From assembly GCA_919902965.1 (NCBI GenBank), contig CAKKSJ010000432.1, positions 1 through 20,312 on the forward strand: 20,312 nucleotides of DNA. Reading direction: 5' to 3'. The translations under genes were made by a program, and so were the position numbers. Of this stretch, positions 7,333 through 15,004 are shown piece by piece (the first letter of the stretch is position 1; every line of letters begins with the position of its first letter). The DNA comes from Burkholderiales bacterium (GTDB lineage Bacteria > Pseudomonadota > Gammaproteobacteria > Burkholderiales > SG8-39). The notes below the pieces were generated by a model that saw only the letters and a list, made by a program, of their open reading frames with translations, searched no databases and had not been told where the DNA came from.

Positions 7333-8283
7333 TCAGCCCTGCTCTTGCCGGAACGCCTGCGACAGGCTTTGACCGAGTCGATACAAGGCATGGTTGGCGG
7401 CGGCGACCGCGCCGCCCATGGTCAGAAAACCGTGGGCCAGGCCTTCGAAGCATTCGTACAGCACCGGCACGCCGGCGGCGACCAGCCGGTCGGAATAAGC
7501 GCGGCCTTCATCGAGCAGCGGATCGTAGCCCGCAGTGATGATGTGTGCCGGCGGCAGGCGCGCCAGATCCGCGGCACGGATGGGGGAAGCGCGCCAGTCG
7601 TCGTAGTCACCGGGCAGGAGGTAGTTGTCGCGAAACCAGAGCATGTTCTTGCGCGTGAGCAAATAGCCTTCGCCGAAGCTCGCGTGCGAGGCCGAATCCA
7701 GGCCCTGGTCCGTCGCCGGGTAGACCAGCGCCTGGAACGCGAGGGCCGGCCCGCCCGCGTCGCGCAGGGTGATGGCCACCACCGCGGCAAGATTGCCGCC
7801 GGCGCTGTCCCCGCCCACGGCGATGCGCGCAGCGTCGATTCCCAGTGTTGCAGCCTGCGCGGCAATCCAGCGCGTGGCGGCCAGGCTATCCTCCACCGCC
7901 GCGGGGAATTTGTGTTCGGGCCCCATGCGGTAATCGACTGAGACGACCGCACAGCGCGCGTTGTTGGCGAGCGTGCGGCAGACAATGTCGTGCGTATCCA
8001 GATCACCTATGGTCCAGCCGCCGCCGTGGAAATACACCAGCGCCGGCAGCGGCGTGTCCGCCGCCGCGCCCAGGCCGCGGTACAGACGCAGCGCAAGCGG
8101 CCCTGCCGGACCACTCGCGGCGAGATCGCGCACCGCTCCCACTTCGGGGACAGGCGGACTCAGGAATGCGCGCGCCTCCTTGTACATCCGGCGCGCCTCG
8201 GGCGCGCTCACCGTGTAGAAAGGCGGCAAACCCGCGTTGTTGATGCGCTCGATCACCGCCTGCATTTGCCGGTCGACTGGCAT
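7333..8283 (-). CDS. HSL-family alpha/beta hydrolase (esterase/lipase)
   Basis: A 316-residue esterase of the hormone-sensitive-lipase family, hydrolysing short acyl esters, probably in the cytoplasm since no signal peptide is visible. The oxyanion motif is YFHGGGW (84-90), the nucleophile S160 lies in GGDSAGG, the acid is D254 in YDPLLDEG and the catalytic histidine is H284 in GLAHGF. VDYRMGPEHKFPAAVED (116-132) is also characteristic. All catalytic residues are present and the length is normal. The start at 8283 has AAGGGG about 5-10 bases upstream. The MFS gene ends 33 nt upstream on the same strand, so the two are likely co-transcribed. The natural substrate is unknown. Confidence 0.93.
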   Translation of the reverse strand: MPVDRQMQAVIERINNAGLPPFYTVSAPEARRMYKEARAFLSPPVPEVGAVRDLAASGPAGPLALRLYRGLGAAADTPLPALVYFHGGGWTIGDLDTHDIVCRTLANNARCAVVSVDYRMGPEHKFPAAVEDSLAATRWIAAQAATLGIDAARIAVGGDSAGGNLAAVVAITLRDAGGPALAFQALVYPATDQGLDSASHASFGEGYLLTRKNMLWFRDNYLLPGDYDDWRASPIRAADLARLPPAHIITAGYDPLLDEGRAYSDRLVAAGVPVLYECFEGLAHGFLTMGGAVAAANHALYRLGQSLSQAFRQEQG

Positions 8284-8316
8284 GGCACCCCTTTCACAAA
8301 AACGGCGTTCGCCGGT

Positions 8317-9495
8317 TCAAGCTGCCACGCCTGCGCGCCGCCGCAGCGCGAGCCAGGCAATCGCCGCCGCAATCACGGCGAGTACCGGCAAGGCAGCGTA
8401 GTTGAGCATATCCCAGCCATTGCGATTCATCAGCAGGCCGGAAGAAAACGAGGAGCTCGCGGTGGTGAGGAACACCAGAAAGTCGTGCGTGCCTTGCGCC
8501 TTGGCCTTCTCCGACACGCGATAGCACTCGGTAAGCAGGGTGGTACCGCCGACATAGAGAAAATTCCAGCCTACCCCGAGGATTAGCAGCGCCCACCAGA
8601 AATTGACCACCTGCGCGCCGGACAGGGCGATGCCCACGCACAGCGCCTCCAGCGCCACGCCGGCGAGCATGATCCTGAGCACGCCGAAGCGCTTGATCAG
8701 GGAACCGGTGACAAACGAAGGCGCGAACATGCCGATCACATGCCACTGGATCACCGTCGCGGCCGAACTGTAGGGATGGCCGCACAAGCCCATCGCCAGC
8801 GGCGTCGCCGTCATCAGCAGGCTCATTACGCCGTAACCGAGCGCGGAGCCCGTCACCGCGACGATGAAGGCGGGCTGGGCGGCGATCTGCGCGAGCGGGC
8901 GCACCGGCTCGTGGCGCTCGGCGACGCTCGGCGGCGGAATGCGGATATAGGCGAGCAACGCCATGGTGATCAGGCAGAATACGATCAGCGAGGCATAGGC
9001 GCCGAGGAAAGGCACGGCGAACATGTCCCTGGTGTACTTGCTCAAGCCCGGTGCAATGATGCCGCCGACCAGGCCGCCGGTCAGCACCAGCGAGATCGCC
9101 TTGGCCTTGAAATCGTGGCTGGCCGCATCGGCGGCGGCGAAACGGTAATACTGACCGAATGCGTTGTACACCCCCAGCACCAGCACACCGGCGCACAGCA
9201 GCCAGAAACTGTGCAGCCACAGGGCGAGGCAGCATAGCGCCGCACCGACGATCCCCATCGCAGTGCCCACCTGAAAACCGGTCTGCCGGCCATAGCGCTT
9301 CATGAAGAACGAGGCCGGCAGTGTGGTCAGCGCCGCGCCCACGACATAGGCCGTGGCCGGCAGTGTGGACAGCATCTTGTTGTCGGCGAGCGAGAATCCG
9401 GCCAGCGCCGCCAGGGAAATCAAGGTGACGTTGTTGGTGAACAACATCGCCTGGCAGCCGGCGAGCAAAGCGACATTCTTCTTGGCGTTTTCCAT
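8317..9495 (-). CDS. MFS transporter, 12 transmembrane segments
   Basis: About 392 residues with roughly twelve hydrophobic helices. The loop after helix 2 contains FMKRYGRQTGF, a version of the major facilitator cytoplasmic loop motif. A second half-motif, TGSLIKRFGVLRIML, follows in the C-terminal half, with a charged central loop (PPPSVAERHEPVR) between them. I place the start at ATG 9495 (MENAKKNVALLAG) because helix 1 begins there. The open frame reaches 9645, but the extra 50 residues are Arg/Pro/Ser-rich and not transporter-like. No strong ribosome-binding site precedes 9495, so the start is less sure than the family. It is likely co-transcribed with the esterase. A substrate cannot be named. 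Confidence 0.88.
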   Translation of the reverse strand: MENAKKNVALLAGCQAMLFTNNVTLISLAALAGFSLADNKMLSTLPATAYVVGAALTTLPASFFMKRYGRQTGFQVGTAMGIVGAALCCLALWLHSFWLLCAGVLVLGVYNAFGQYYRFAAADAASHDFKAKAISLVLTGGLVGGIIAPGLSKYTRDMFAVPFLGAYASLIVFCLITMALLAYIRIPPPSVAERHEPVRPLAQIAAQPAFIVAVTGSALGYGVMSLLMTATPLAMGLCGHPYSSAATVIQWHVIGMFAPSFVTGSLIKRFGVLRIMLAGVALEALCVGIALSGAQVVNFWWALLILGVGWNFLYVGGTTLLTECYRVSEKAKAQGTHDFLVFLTTASSSFSSGLLMNRNGWDMLNYAALPVLAVIAAAIAWLALRRRAGVAA

Positions 9496-9565
9496 GGAGG
9501 GCAGTGCATTTCGCCTGCCGGACGGTATCAGGCAGGGCGCAGACGCAGGCAGTGGGGCAGGCCGG

Positions 9566-9571
9566 ATTATA
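9566..9571 (-). promoter_or_regulatory. candidate -10 box for MFS-esterase transcript
   Basis: The minus strand reads TATAAT exactly (9571 to 9566), about 70 bases upstream of the MFS start. No good TTGACA-like hexamer lies 16-18 bases further upstream, so an activator may be needed if this box is used. Confidence 0.4.
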
Positions 9572-9638
9572 GAAGACCGCGCGCGAACGCACCATGAAAA
9601 ATAGGCGCCGCCCATAGGCAAATTCCGCACGATACCGA

Positions 9639-9667
9639 TTGACAAATTGCGCAGGCTGATTCATTCT
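9639..9667 (+). promoter_or_regulatory. candidate sigma70 promoter for SWIB gene
   Basis: A perfect -35 hexamer TTGACA (9639-9644) is followed after 17 bases by CATTCT (9662-9667), a three-of-six match to the -10 consensus. It lies about 65 bases upstream of the SWIB-domain start, in a divergent intergenic region. Confidence 0.5.
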
Positions 9668-9731
9668 GCCGCTGCGTGTTCCCGACAAGAGCAAGCGCAG
9701 TCGCCGTCAATCACATTAGGAGAGGAAACTC

Positions 9732-10064
9732 ATGGCCACAAAGAAGAAGGCAAGCAAGAAAACCGCAAGCAAGAAGACCGCTAGCAAGAAACCGGCAAAA
9801 GCAAAAGTCAAGCGCAAACCGAACGCAGCGTTCATGAAACCGATGACCCCGAGCGCTTCGCTCGCAGCGGTAATCGGCGCGGGCCCGATGCCCCGCACGG
9901 AAGTGACCAAGAAAATCTGGGCGTATATCAAGAAGAACAAACTGCAGGATGCCAAGAACCGCCGCATGATCAACGCCGACGAAAAGCTCAAGGACGTGTT
10001 CAAGGGCCAGAAGCAGGTGTCGATGTTCGAGATGACCAAACTGGTCAGCAAACACCTGAAGTAA
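9732..10064 (+). CDS. SWIB/MDM2-domain protein with lysine-rich N-terminus
   Basis: A 110-residue basic protein. Residues 1-30 are a Lys/Ala/Ser/Thr tail with a repeated ASKKT unit, like the tails of bacterial H1-type nucleoid proteins. Residues 35-110 are a SWIB domain: MTPSASLAAVIGAGPMPRTE, then KKIWAYIKKNKLQDAKNRR, INADEKLKDVF and FEMTKLVSKHLK. SWIB domains are best known from eukaryotic SWI/SNF complexes, chlamydial topoisomerase fusions and stand-alone bacterial proteins. DNA binding or chromosome organisation is likely but not shown. The start is fixed by AGGAGAGG (9718-9725), 6 bases before the ATG. It is monocistronic by its own promoter and a following hairpin. Family call firm, role inferred. 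Confidence 0.93.
   Translation: MATKKKASKKTASKKTASKKPAKAKVKRKPNAAFMKPMTPSASLAAVIGAGPMPRTEVTKKIWAYIKKNKLQDAKNRRMINADEKLKDVFKGQKQVSMFEMTKLVSKHLK
9750..9794 (+). repeat. 15-nt in-frame tandem repeat coding ASKKT units
   Basis: Three near-identical 15-base units (GCAAGCAAGAAAACC and variants) at 9750-9764, 9765-9779 and 9780-9793/4 encode consecutive Ala-Ser-Lys-Lys-Thr/Pro units. Such repeats can change number by slippage without shifting the frame, altering tail length and charge. Confidence 0.85.
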
Positions 10065-10087
10065 TACCCCGTCTGCTCGATACGACC

Positions 10088-10116
10088 AGGGCGGCCGCGA
10101 GCCGCCCTTGTCGTTT
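10088..10116 (+). terminator. probable terminator after SWIB gene
   Basis: AGGGCGGC (10088-10095) and GCCGCCCT (10101-10108) form a perfect 8-bp GC-rich stem with a 5-nt loop, followed by TGTCGTTT. The T-tract is interrupted, so termination may be partial. It lies 23 bases after the SWIB stop codon. Confidence 0.6.
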
Positions 10117-10210
10117 CCCGCAGCATGAAAGTTGCCTCTGCGACTGACCACAGACGGCAGTATCCGGGCAAGTACCATCCTTTCATTCGCGACCAGGGAC
10201 ACATTCACGC

Positions 10211-10903
10211 ATGCGCACCGCCAGGCAATCGCAAAGCAGGCAGGCATGGGCTGCCCCTGTGTTGCTGGCGTCGCTGCTGTGGCTGCTGATCCCCGGCGGC
10301 AGCGTGGGCGCCGCGTCAGAGCCGATGCTCGACCGCGCGCAGGCGCTGCACGCGCTGTCCGCTGGCGACGTGCCGCTGCGCCACCAGGCCGCCAGCCGTC
10401 TGGGCGAAGTCGGCGTGATCGCGGATGCAGCGGAACTGCTGCGCGCGCTGCGCGATGCCGACGCCGCCACGCGCGCCAATGCCGAACAGGCGCTATGGCA
10501 GATCTGGGGACGCTCGGACGACCCGCAGATCGACGCGCTCTACCGCAAGGGGGTCGAACAGATGAACGGCGGAGAATTGCAACCGGGCATCGCCACGTTC
10601 ACGCGCATAGTCGGGCTCAAGCCGGAATTCGCGGAGGGCTGGAACAAGCGCGCCACGCTGTATTTCATGGCCGGCGAATACCGCAAATCGCTTGCCGATT
10701 GCACCGAGGTGATCAAACGCAATCCGTACCACTTCGGCGCGCTCGCCGGTTACGGCCAGATTTATCTGAAACTCGAGGACTACGCGCGCTCCCTGGAATA
10801 TTTTCGCCGCGCGCTCGAACTGAACCCCAATATGGACAGCGTGCGGGTTAGCATCCTTCTGCTCGAACAGCTGATCGAGCGCAAGCGCAAAGACATGATC
10901 TGA
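10211..10903 (+). CDS. exported HEAT-like/TPR repeat protein
   Basis: A 230-residue protein with an N-terminal Sec signal: basic start, hydrophobic VLLASLLWLLIPGGS, and a probable cleavage near VGA-AS at about residue 34. Residues 43-100 form alternating helices like a HEAT repeat (LRHQAASRLGEVG, ANAEQALWQIWG). Residues about 105-210 contain three TPR-like helical pairs (ALYRKGVEQMNGGELQPGIA, GWNKRATLYFMAGEYRKSLA, ALAGYGQIYLKLEDYARSLE). It is probably a periplasmic or outer-membrane-associated scaffold for protein contacts. No enzyme motif is visible. The ribosome-binding site is weak, but the signal peptide supports the start at 10211. It converges on the next gene with only 23 bases between stop codons. 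Confidence 0.85.
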   Translation: MRTARQSQSRQAWAAPVLLASLLWLLIPGGSVGAASEPMLDRAQALHALSAGDVPLRHQAASRLGEVGVIADAAELLRALRDADAATRANAEQALWQIWGRSDDPQIDALYRKGVEQMNGGELQPGIATFTRIVGLKPEFAEGWNKRATLYFMAGEYRKSLADCTEVIKRNPYHFGALAGYGQIYLKLEDYARSLEYFRRALELNPNMDSVRVSILLLEQLIERKRKDMI

Positions 10904-10926
10904 AAACCGTCCTCGCGCCGGGCGCC

Positions 10927-11715
10927 TCAGACGGCGAGCAGTTCAGCCGCCAGCTGGCGCACCGCTTCCGCGGCGGCCTGCGGACGCTCGAACGGGAACA
11001 GATGCCCTCCCTCGATGCGCTTGACGCGAAAACGCCTGCGCGTATTCGCCAACCCCACCTGTCGCACCACGTTCGAGTGGCGTCCGCCGATGAAGCCGGC
11101 CGGCAGCTTCAGACGCTTGCAGTAATAGACGAGGTCGTGGGGCACGCTGCGATAGATTTGATATTCGATTTCCGGGTCGAACAACAGCCGCACGCGGCCG
11201 CCCTCCTGCGCGGTGGCCAGCGTCGCATAATCGCGCAGGCAGTCGGGGTCGAAATTGCGGAAAATCTTGCGCCGGTGGAAGTGGGCGATCATTTCCTCTG
11301 TCGAGGGCCAGTCGCGCCGCCGTTCGCGCGTGGCGCGGGCTGGCGTGATGCGATCGACCAAGCCCAGGCGTTTTGCAATACCGAACGCCGTTCCCTTGAT
11401 ATGGCCGATGATCGGCGCATCGAGCAGGATGATGCCTTTGAACAGCTCCGGGCGCTGCACCGCCGCCATGAATGTGAGATAGCCGCCCAGCGAATGCCCC
11501 ATTCCGACCACCGGCGCTTGGTAGTGCGTACTCAGATGATCGATCAGCTGCGCCACCAGATGCGGCCAGCCGTCCGTAACGGGATAGGTCGGATCGTGAC
11601 CGATGCAGTTGATGCTGCCGACGCGAAAATCGGCTTCCAGATAGCCCAGGAATTTATGATAGCTCGTGGCAGGAAACCCGTTGGCATGCGAAAAATGCAA
11701 AATGTCGCGGCTCAT
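10927..11715 (-). CDS. alpha/beta hydrolase
   Basis: A 262-residue alpha/beta hydrolase. The HANGFP motif (10-15) forms the oxyanion region, the nucleophile S75 lies in GMGHSLGG, and the catalytic histidine is H238 in EGGHLFPFERP. The acid residue is not clear from sequence alone. The ATG at 11715 is preceded by GAAGG at about 8 bases, and the DUF6279 gene stops 10 bases upstream, so it is the last gene of the fpr operon. The open frame continues upstream to 11913, but that part lies inside the DUF6279 gene and is Cys/Arg-rich noise. Its substrate is unknown and no pathway link to fpr is evident beyond co-transcription. Confidence 0.9.
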   Translation of the reverse strand: MSRDILHFSHANGFPATSYHKFLGYLEADFRVGSINCIGHDPTYPVTDGWPHLVAQLIDHLSTHYQAPVVGMGHSLGGYLTFMAAVQRPELFKGIILLDAPIIGHIKGTAFGIAKRLGLVDRITPARATRERRRDWPSTEEMIAHFHRRKIFRNFDPDCLRDYATLATAQEGGRVRLLFDPEIEYQIYRSVPHDLVYYCKRLKLPAGFIGGRHSNVVRQVGLANTRRRFRVKRIEGGHLFPFERPQAAAEAVRQLAAELLAV

Positions 11716-11725
11716 CGCGCGGCCT

Positions 11726-12601
11726 TCAGTCCGTAGCCAGGCGCGCCAGCTTGCTCTCGCCTGCGAGCGCCGCGAACAGGTTCGCATATTCGAAGAGGCG
11801 TGCCGCGGCATGGGCGCGCTGCGCCGGCGCGAGACCGCGGTCCAGTTCCAGCAGCATCTGCATATACTGCTCCCGGTGCAAGTCGCCCAGGCGCCGGTAT
11901 TCGGGCGACACACCGCCCTCCCAGTCGCTCAACCAGCGGCGCAATCCGGGCTCAAGTCCGGCTGCGCTGCGCTGGGATTTCAGCAGGGCGAGGAATTCGC
12001 GCTGGCGCCGCTGCCGATTCTCCAGGCGCAAAGCATACAACAGCGGCAACGCGGCGCTCGCGGCCTGGAGTTGCGCCTCCTGGGTGTCGGAAAGATCGCC
12101 GAACCATTCCTGCATCAGCTCGAGATTACGTTTATCGCGGCGCGCGCGCTGCGCGGCTACGCTGCCGCTCAGGTGCTTGTTTGCGTATTCTGCATTCGAT
12201 TCGGCGAACTTCTGCTCCAGGCGCTGAAACTGGGCCGGGCTTAGCCGGGCCAGCACCGCCGCGAGATCCGGCGCGGCCTGTGTCGCCAGGCGGCGATACG
12301 CCGCGATTACGCTGTCCCAGGCCCACAAGAGTTCCTGCCGCGTCAAACCGTCGGCGAGCATTCCCGCGGCGCCGGCCATTTGCGCGCTATAGCGCGGCAG
12401 TTCCTCGCTGCGGTGCCAGGCGTGGAAACCGGCGAGGCGCAGTTTGAAATCCTCCAGTTGCGCACCTTCGAGCGCGAAATAATCGTCCGCCATCCAGCGC
12501 AGAGCGGTATCGGCGTTGTTATACGCGATGCGCGCGCCGCTGCAGCCGGAGAGCGCGGCCGCCGTGAGCAGCAACAACACGAATTTGCGCAGGCTATTCA
12601 T
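11726..12601 (-). CDS. DUF6279 family lipoprotein
   Basis: A 291-residue predicted lipoprotein. The signal MNSLRKFVLLLLTAAALSGC ends in a lipobox with lipidation at Cys20, so it should be anchored to a membrane on the periplasmic side. The mature part begins with IAYNNADTALRWMADDYFAL, typical of the DUF6279 family, and is then almost entirely helical, rich in Arg, Glu, Gln and Ala, with RLSPAQFQRLEQKFAE and similar amphipathic stretches. No catalytic motif is visible and the family has no assigned function that I know. The gene starts 9 bases after the fpr stop codon and ends 10 bases before the next start, so it belongs to the same operon. Confidence 0.88.
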   Translation of the reverse strand: MNSLRKFVLLLLTAAALSGCSGARIAYNNADTALRWMADDYFALEGAQLEDFKLRLAGFHAWHRSEELPRYSAQMAGAAGMLADGLTRQELLWAWDSVIAAYRRLATQAAPDLAAVLARLSPAQFQRLEQKFAESNAEYANKHLSGSVAAQRARRDKRNLELMQEWFGDLSDTQEAQLQAASAALPLLYALRLENRQRRQREFLALLKSQRSAAGLEPGLRRWLSDWEGGVSPEYRRLGDLHREQYMQMLLELDRGLAPAQRAHAAARLFEYANLFAALAGESKLARLATD

Positions 12602-12610
12602 GGCGCGCGA

Positions 12611-13354
12611 CTACCAGTAATTTTCCACGCTGATCTGACCCGGATCGCGCCGGCGGTGTTTCTTCAGCCCGCGCTGTTCGAGCGCGTGCTCGGTGTCCAC
12701 GACCATCCCCGGATTACCGCAAATCATCACGCGTGAGGACTGCGCATCCAGTTTGATTTCCGCTCTGGCTTCCAGCCGCCCGTCTGCAATCGCCCTGGGG
12801 ATGCGCCCGGCCAGCGCGAAATCGCTGGGTTCTCCGCTCACCACCGGAACAAACACGAATTGCCCCGCGTGCCCTGTCCGCAGGGACTGGATCTGATCCT
12901 GGTAGCTCAAGTCCCCGGCGCGGCGCACCGCATGCACCAGCACCACGCGCTTGAATCGCTGCCAGGGCGCCGCGGTCCCGAGTATGGACAGGAAGGGGCC
13001 GATCGCAGTGCCGGTGGCGAGCAGCCACAAATGTTCGCCGGCCTGCACCTGGCCCAGGGTGAGAAATCCGGAGGCCTTGGGCGCAAGATAGACGCTGTCG
13101 CCGGCTTCGAGTTTGCACAGTCGCGGCGTGAGCGGATGTTCGGGCAGCACGACGTAATGGAATTCGTGCGGACGCACTGCAGGCGCGTTGACGAAGGAAT
13201 AGGGCCGACCCACCATCTCGCCGTCCACCGCCAGCGCGAGCTTGGTGAACTGACCCGCCTGGAACGGCGCAATATCGGCTTCGACCTGCAGTGAATAAAG
13301 CAGCCCGGCCCAGCGCTTCTGCGCTACCACCGTTCCTTCGACCCAGGTGCTCAT
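12611..13354 (-). CDS. fpr: ferredoxin--NADP+ reductase
   Basis: A 247-residue bacterial (Fpr-type) ferredoxin/flavodoxin-NADP+ reductase that shuttles electrons between NADPH and ferredoxin or flavodoxin, used in Fe-S cluster and oxidative-stress metabolism. FAD-binding RPYSFVNAP (50-58), the nucleotide-binding GTAIGPFLSIL (115-125), and CGNPGM (212-217) are present. The protein ends in VENYW, with a C-terminal aromatic residue as usual for proteobacterial Fpr. The length is normal. The start codon at 13354 overlaps the DUF3301 stop as ATGA, so translation is coupled. A DUF6279 lipoprotein gene follows after 9 bases. Identification is firm; the partner ferredoxin is not in this window. Confidence 0.95.
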   Translation of the reverse strand: MSTWVEGTVVAQKRWAGLLYSLQVEADIAPFQAGQFTKLALAVDGEMVGRPYSFVNAPAVRPHEFHYVVLPEHPLTPRLCKLEAGDSVYLAPKASGFLTLGQVQAGEHLWLLATGTAIGPFLSILGTAAPWQRFKRVVLVHAVRRAGDLSYQDQIQSLRTGHAGQFVFVPVVSGEPSDFALAGRIPRAIADGRLEARAEIKLDAQSSRVMICGNPGMVVDTEHALEQRGLKKHRRRDPGQISVENYW

Positions 13355-13659
13355 TGGATAAGGTAGGGCTCGGTATTGAGCGACTCCACCTCGCCGCCGA
13401 GCATGACGATGCTGCCGCTGCGACGGTTGTTGCCGGTATCGCTGAATTCAAAACCATAGGTGCGGCGCAGCGCGATGCGCCCGTCTTCCTTGCGCGCGAC
13501 ACCAAGCGCGACGCACTCCACCGTTTCGTCGAGGAACATCAGCCCGTCGCGCATGCAGGCGCGCTTGCCCAGCGCCAGCGCGCGCTCGCGCGCGCGCATG
13601 CTGTCGAACCAGAGCCAGACGAGCGCGGCCAGGATGAGCAAAACGGAAAGTTCCGGCAT
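13351..13659 (-). CDS. DUF3301 family small membrane protein
   Basis: A 102-residue protein with one N-terminal membrane helix (MPELSVLLILAALVWLWFDSM) and a basic cytoplasmic part. RERALALGKRACMRDGLMFLDETV and RRTYGFEFSDTGNNRRSG are typical of DUF3301 proteins of beta- and gammaproteobacteria. The function of the family is unknown to me. It is the first gene of the fpr operon and overlaps fpr by 4 nt. There is no ribosome-binding site, and a TAGAAT box lies only 6 bases before the ATG, which would place the transcript start at or near the A of the ATG (see finding). Confidence 0.88.
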   Translation of the reverse strand: MPELSVLLILAALVWLWFDSMRARERALALGKRACMRDGLMFLDETVECVALGVARKEDGRIALRRTYGFEFSDTGNNRRSGSIVMLGGEVESLNTEPYLIQ

Positions 13660-13665
13660 GGATGT

Positions 13666-13671
13666 ATTCTA
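13666..13671 (-). promoter_or_regulatory. candidate -10 box, possible leaderless start
   Basis: The minus strand reads TAGAAT (13671 to 13666), then ACATCC, then the ATG of the DUF3301 gene. No convincing -35 hexamer stands at 16-18 bases; a TTGAAG is about 21 bases upstream. If active, it would give a leaderless mRNA for the fpr operon. Confidence 0.35.
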
Positions 13672-13761
13672 CATGGAGGCCGCAGCGGCAAGCTTCAAGC
13701 CCCGCGGTTTGCACTGACAATTTCGCGCCTATGCCCTTGTTGGACGAGTGGGATTCCCGCT

Positions 13762-14988
13762 TCAGCCGGGAGCGGCGATCACGCCTGCGGCAGCCAGGCG
13801 CTCGACGTCGGCTGCGCAATAGCCGAGTTCGGCGAGCAGCGCGCGCGTGTGGCTCCCCGGCACAGGCAGGTCGAGTTCGGTACCGAAGCGGCGGCCGTCC
13901 ATTTCCAGCGGAAGTTTGGGCACCCTGGCGCTGCGGCCGTCGGCCAGCGTGATCTCGGCAAAACCTCCCGACGCGTTCAGGTGCGGGTCGTCGAACAACT
14001 CCTGCGGCTGGACGATGGGCGCGTAAGGCAGGCCGGCGCGCTCGCAGGCATGCATCAATTCCGCCTTGCGCATTTGCGCAAAACGCGCGCGCACCCGCGG
14101 CAGCAGGCGCTCGCGCGCATGCACGCGCAGATTGTTGGTCGCAAGCGTGGCGTCGGCGGCGAATTCAGGCATGCCGAATTGTTCGCAGAACACCCGCCAT
14201 TGCGTGTCGCTCACCACGCCGACGAACAACTGCCCGCCGTCGGCGGTGTCGAATATGTCGTAGATCGCCCAGGCCGACAGCCGACTCGGCATCGGCGCGG
14301 CGGGCTTGCCGGTGACGGCGTATTGCAGCATGTGCTGCGCCACCAGGAATACATTGTTCTCATACAGCGCGCTTTGCACCAACTGGCCGCGCCCGGTGCG
14401 GTTTCTTTCATGCAGTGCCGCGAGGATGGCGATGGCGCCGAACATGCCGCCCATCACGTCGTTCACCGATGCGCCCGCGCGCAAGGGCCTGCCCTCGGGA
14501 CCGGTCATGTAGGCGAGCCCGCCCATCATCTGCACCACTTCGTCCAGGGCCGTGCGCCCCTCGTAGGGGCCGGGAAGAAAACCCTTCAAGGAGCAATAGA
14601 TGATTTCCGGGCGCAGCCTTTTTACGTCTGCGTAGCCCAGGCCGAGCTTGTCCAGGGTGCCGGGGCGGAAATTTTCCGTTACCACGTCCGTACCGGCGAG
14701 GAGCTTTTCCACGATCAGCCTGCCTTCGGGCGATTTGAGGTCCAGCGCCAGGCTTTTCTTGTTGCGGTTGTAAGTGGCCCAGAAGCCCGCGCCGGTCCCG
14801 GTCAGCCGGCGCGTGCTGTCGCCTGCGAGCGGCTCTACCTTGATCACCTCGGCACCGAGATCGCCCAGCACCAGGCCGCAGGCCGGGCCCATCACCATGT
14901 GCACGAACTCGATCACGCGAATTCCCGCAAGCGGCAGCGCGCGCGCTGCGCGCGCGCAGCCAGGCGCGGGCTCTGCTGTGCGGGTCAT
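13762..14988 (-). CDS. CaiB/BaiF family CoA-transferase (family III)
   Basis: A 408-residue family III CoA-transferase that moves CoA between acyl groups through an acyl-aspartyl intermediate. PLAGIRVIEFVHMVMGPACG (19-38) opens the Rossmann-like domain, followed by LGAEVIKVEPLAGD, NRNKKSLALDLKSPEG (74-89) and TENFRPGTLDKLGLGY. The catalytic aspartate is probably D177 in AGASVNDVMGG. Length and motifs are complete. I take the start at 14988 (MTRTAEP), since the family begins near PLAGIRV; the frame is open to 15084, but that part overlaps the aldo/keto reductase gene. No strong ribosome-binding site is visible. It is the last gene of the MaoC-to-CaiB cluster, 16 nt after the reductase stop. 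Substrates unknown. Confidence 0.93.
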   Translation of the reverse strand: MTRTAEPAPGCARAARALPLAGIRVIEFVHMVMGPACGLVLGDLGAEVIKVEPLAGDSTRRLTGTGAGFWATYNRNKKSLALDLKSPEGRLIVEKLLAGTDVVTENFRPGTLDKLGLGYADVKRLRPEIIYCSLKGFLPGPYEGRTALDEVVQMMGGLAYMTGPEGRPLRAGASVNDVMGGMFGAIAILAALHERNRTGRGQLVQSALYENNVFLVAQHMLQYAVTGKPAAPMPSRLSAWAIYDIFDTADGGQLFVGVVSDTQWRVFCEQFGMPEFAADATLATNNLRVHARERLLPRVRARFAQMRKAELMHACERAGLPYAPIVQPQELFDDPHLNASGGFAEITLADGRSARVPKLPLEMDGRRFGTELDLPVPGSHTRALLAELGYCAADVERLAAAGVIAAPG

Positions 14989-15004
14989 GGTGCGCCGACG
15001 CCGA

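Noticed and set aside
14936..14960. GC-alternating palindrome near the CoA-transferase start
   Set aside because: It lies within codons for an Ala/Arg-rich stretch and is explained by composition.
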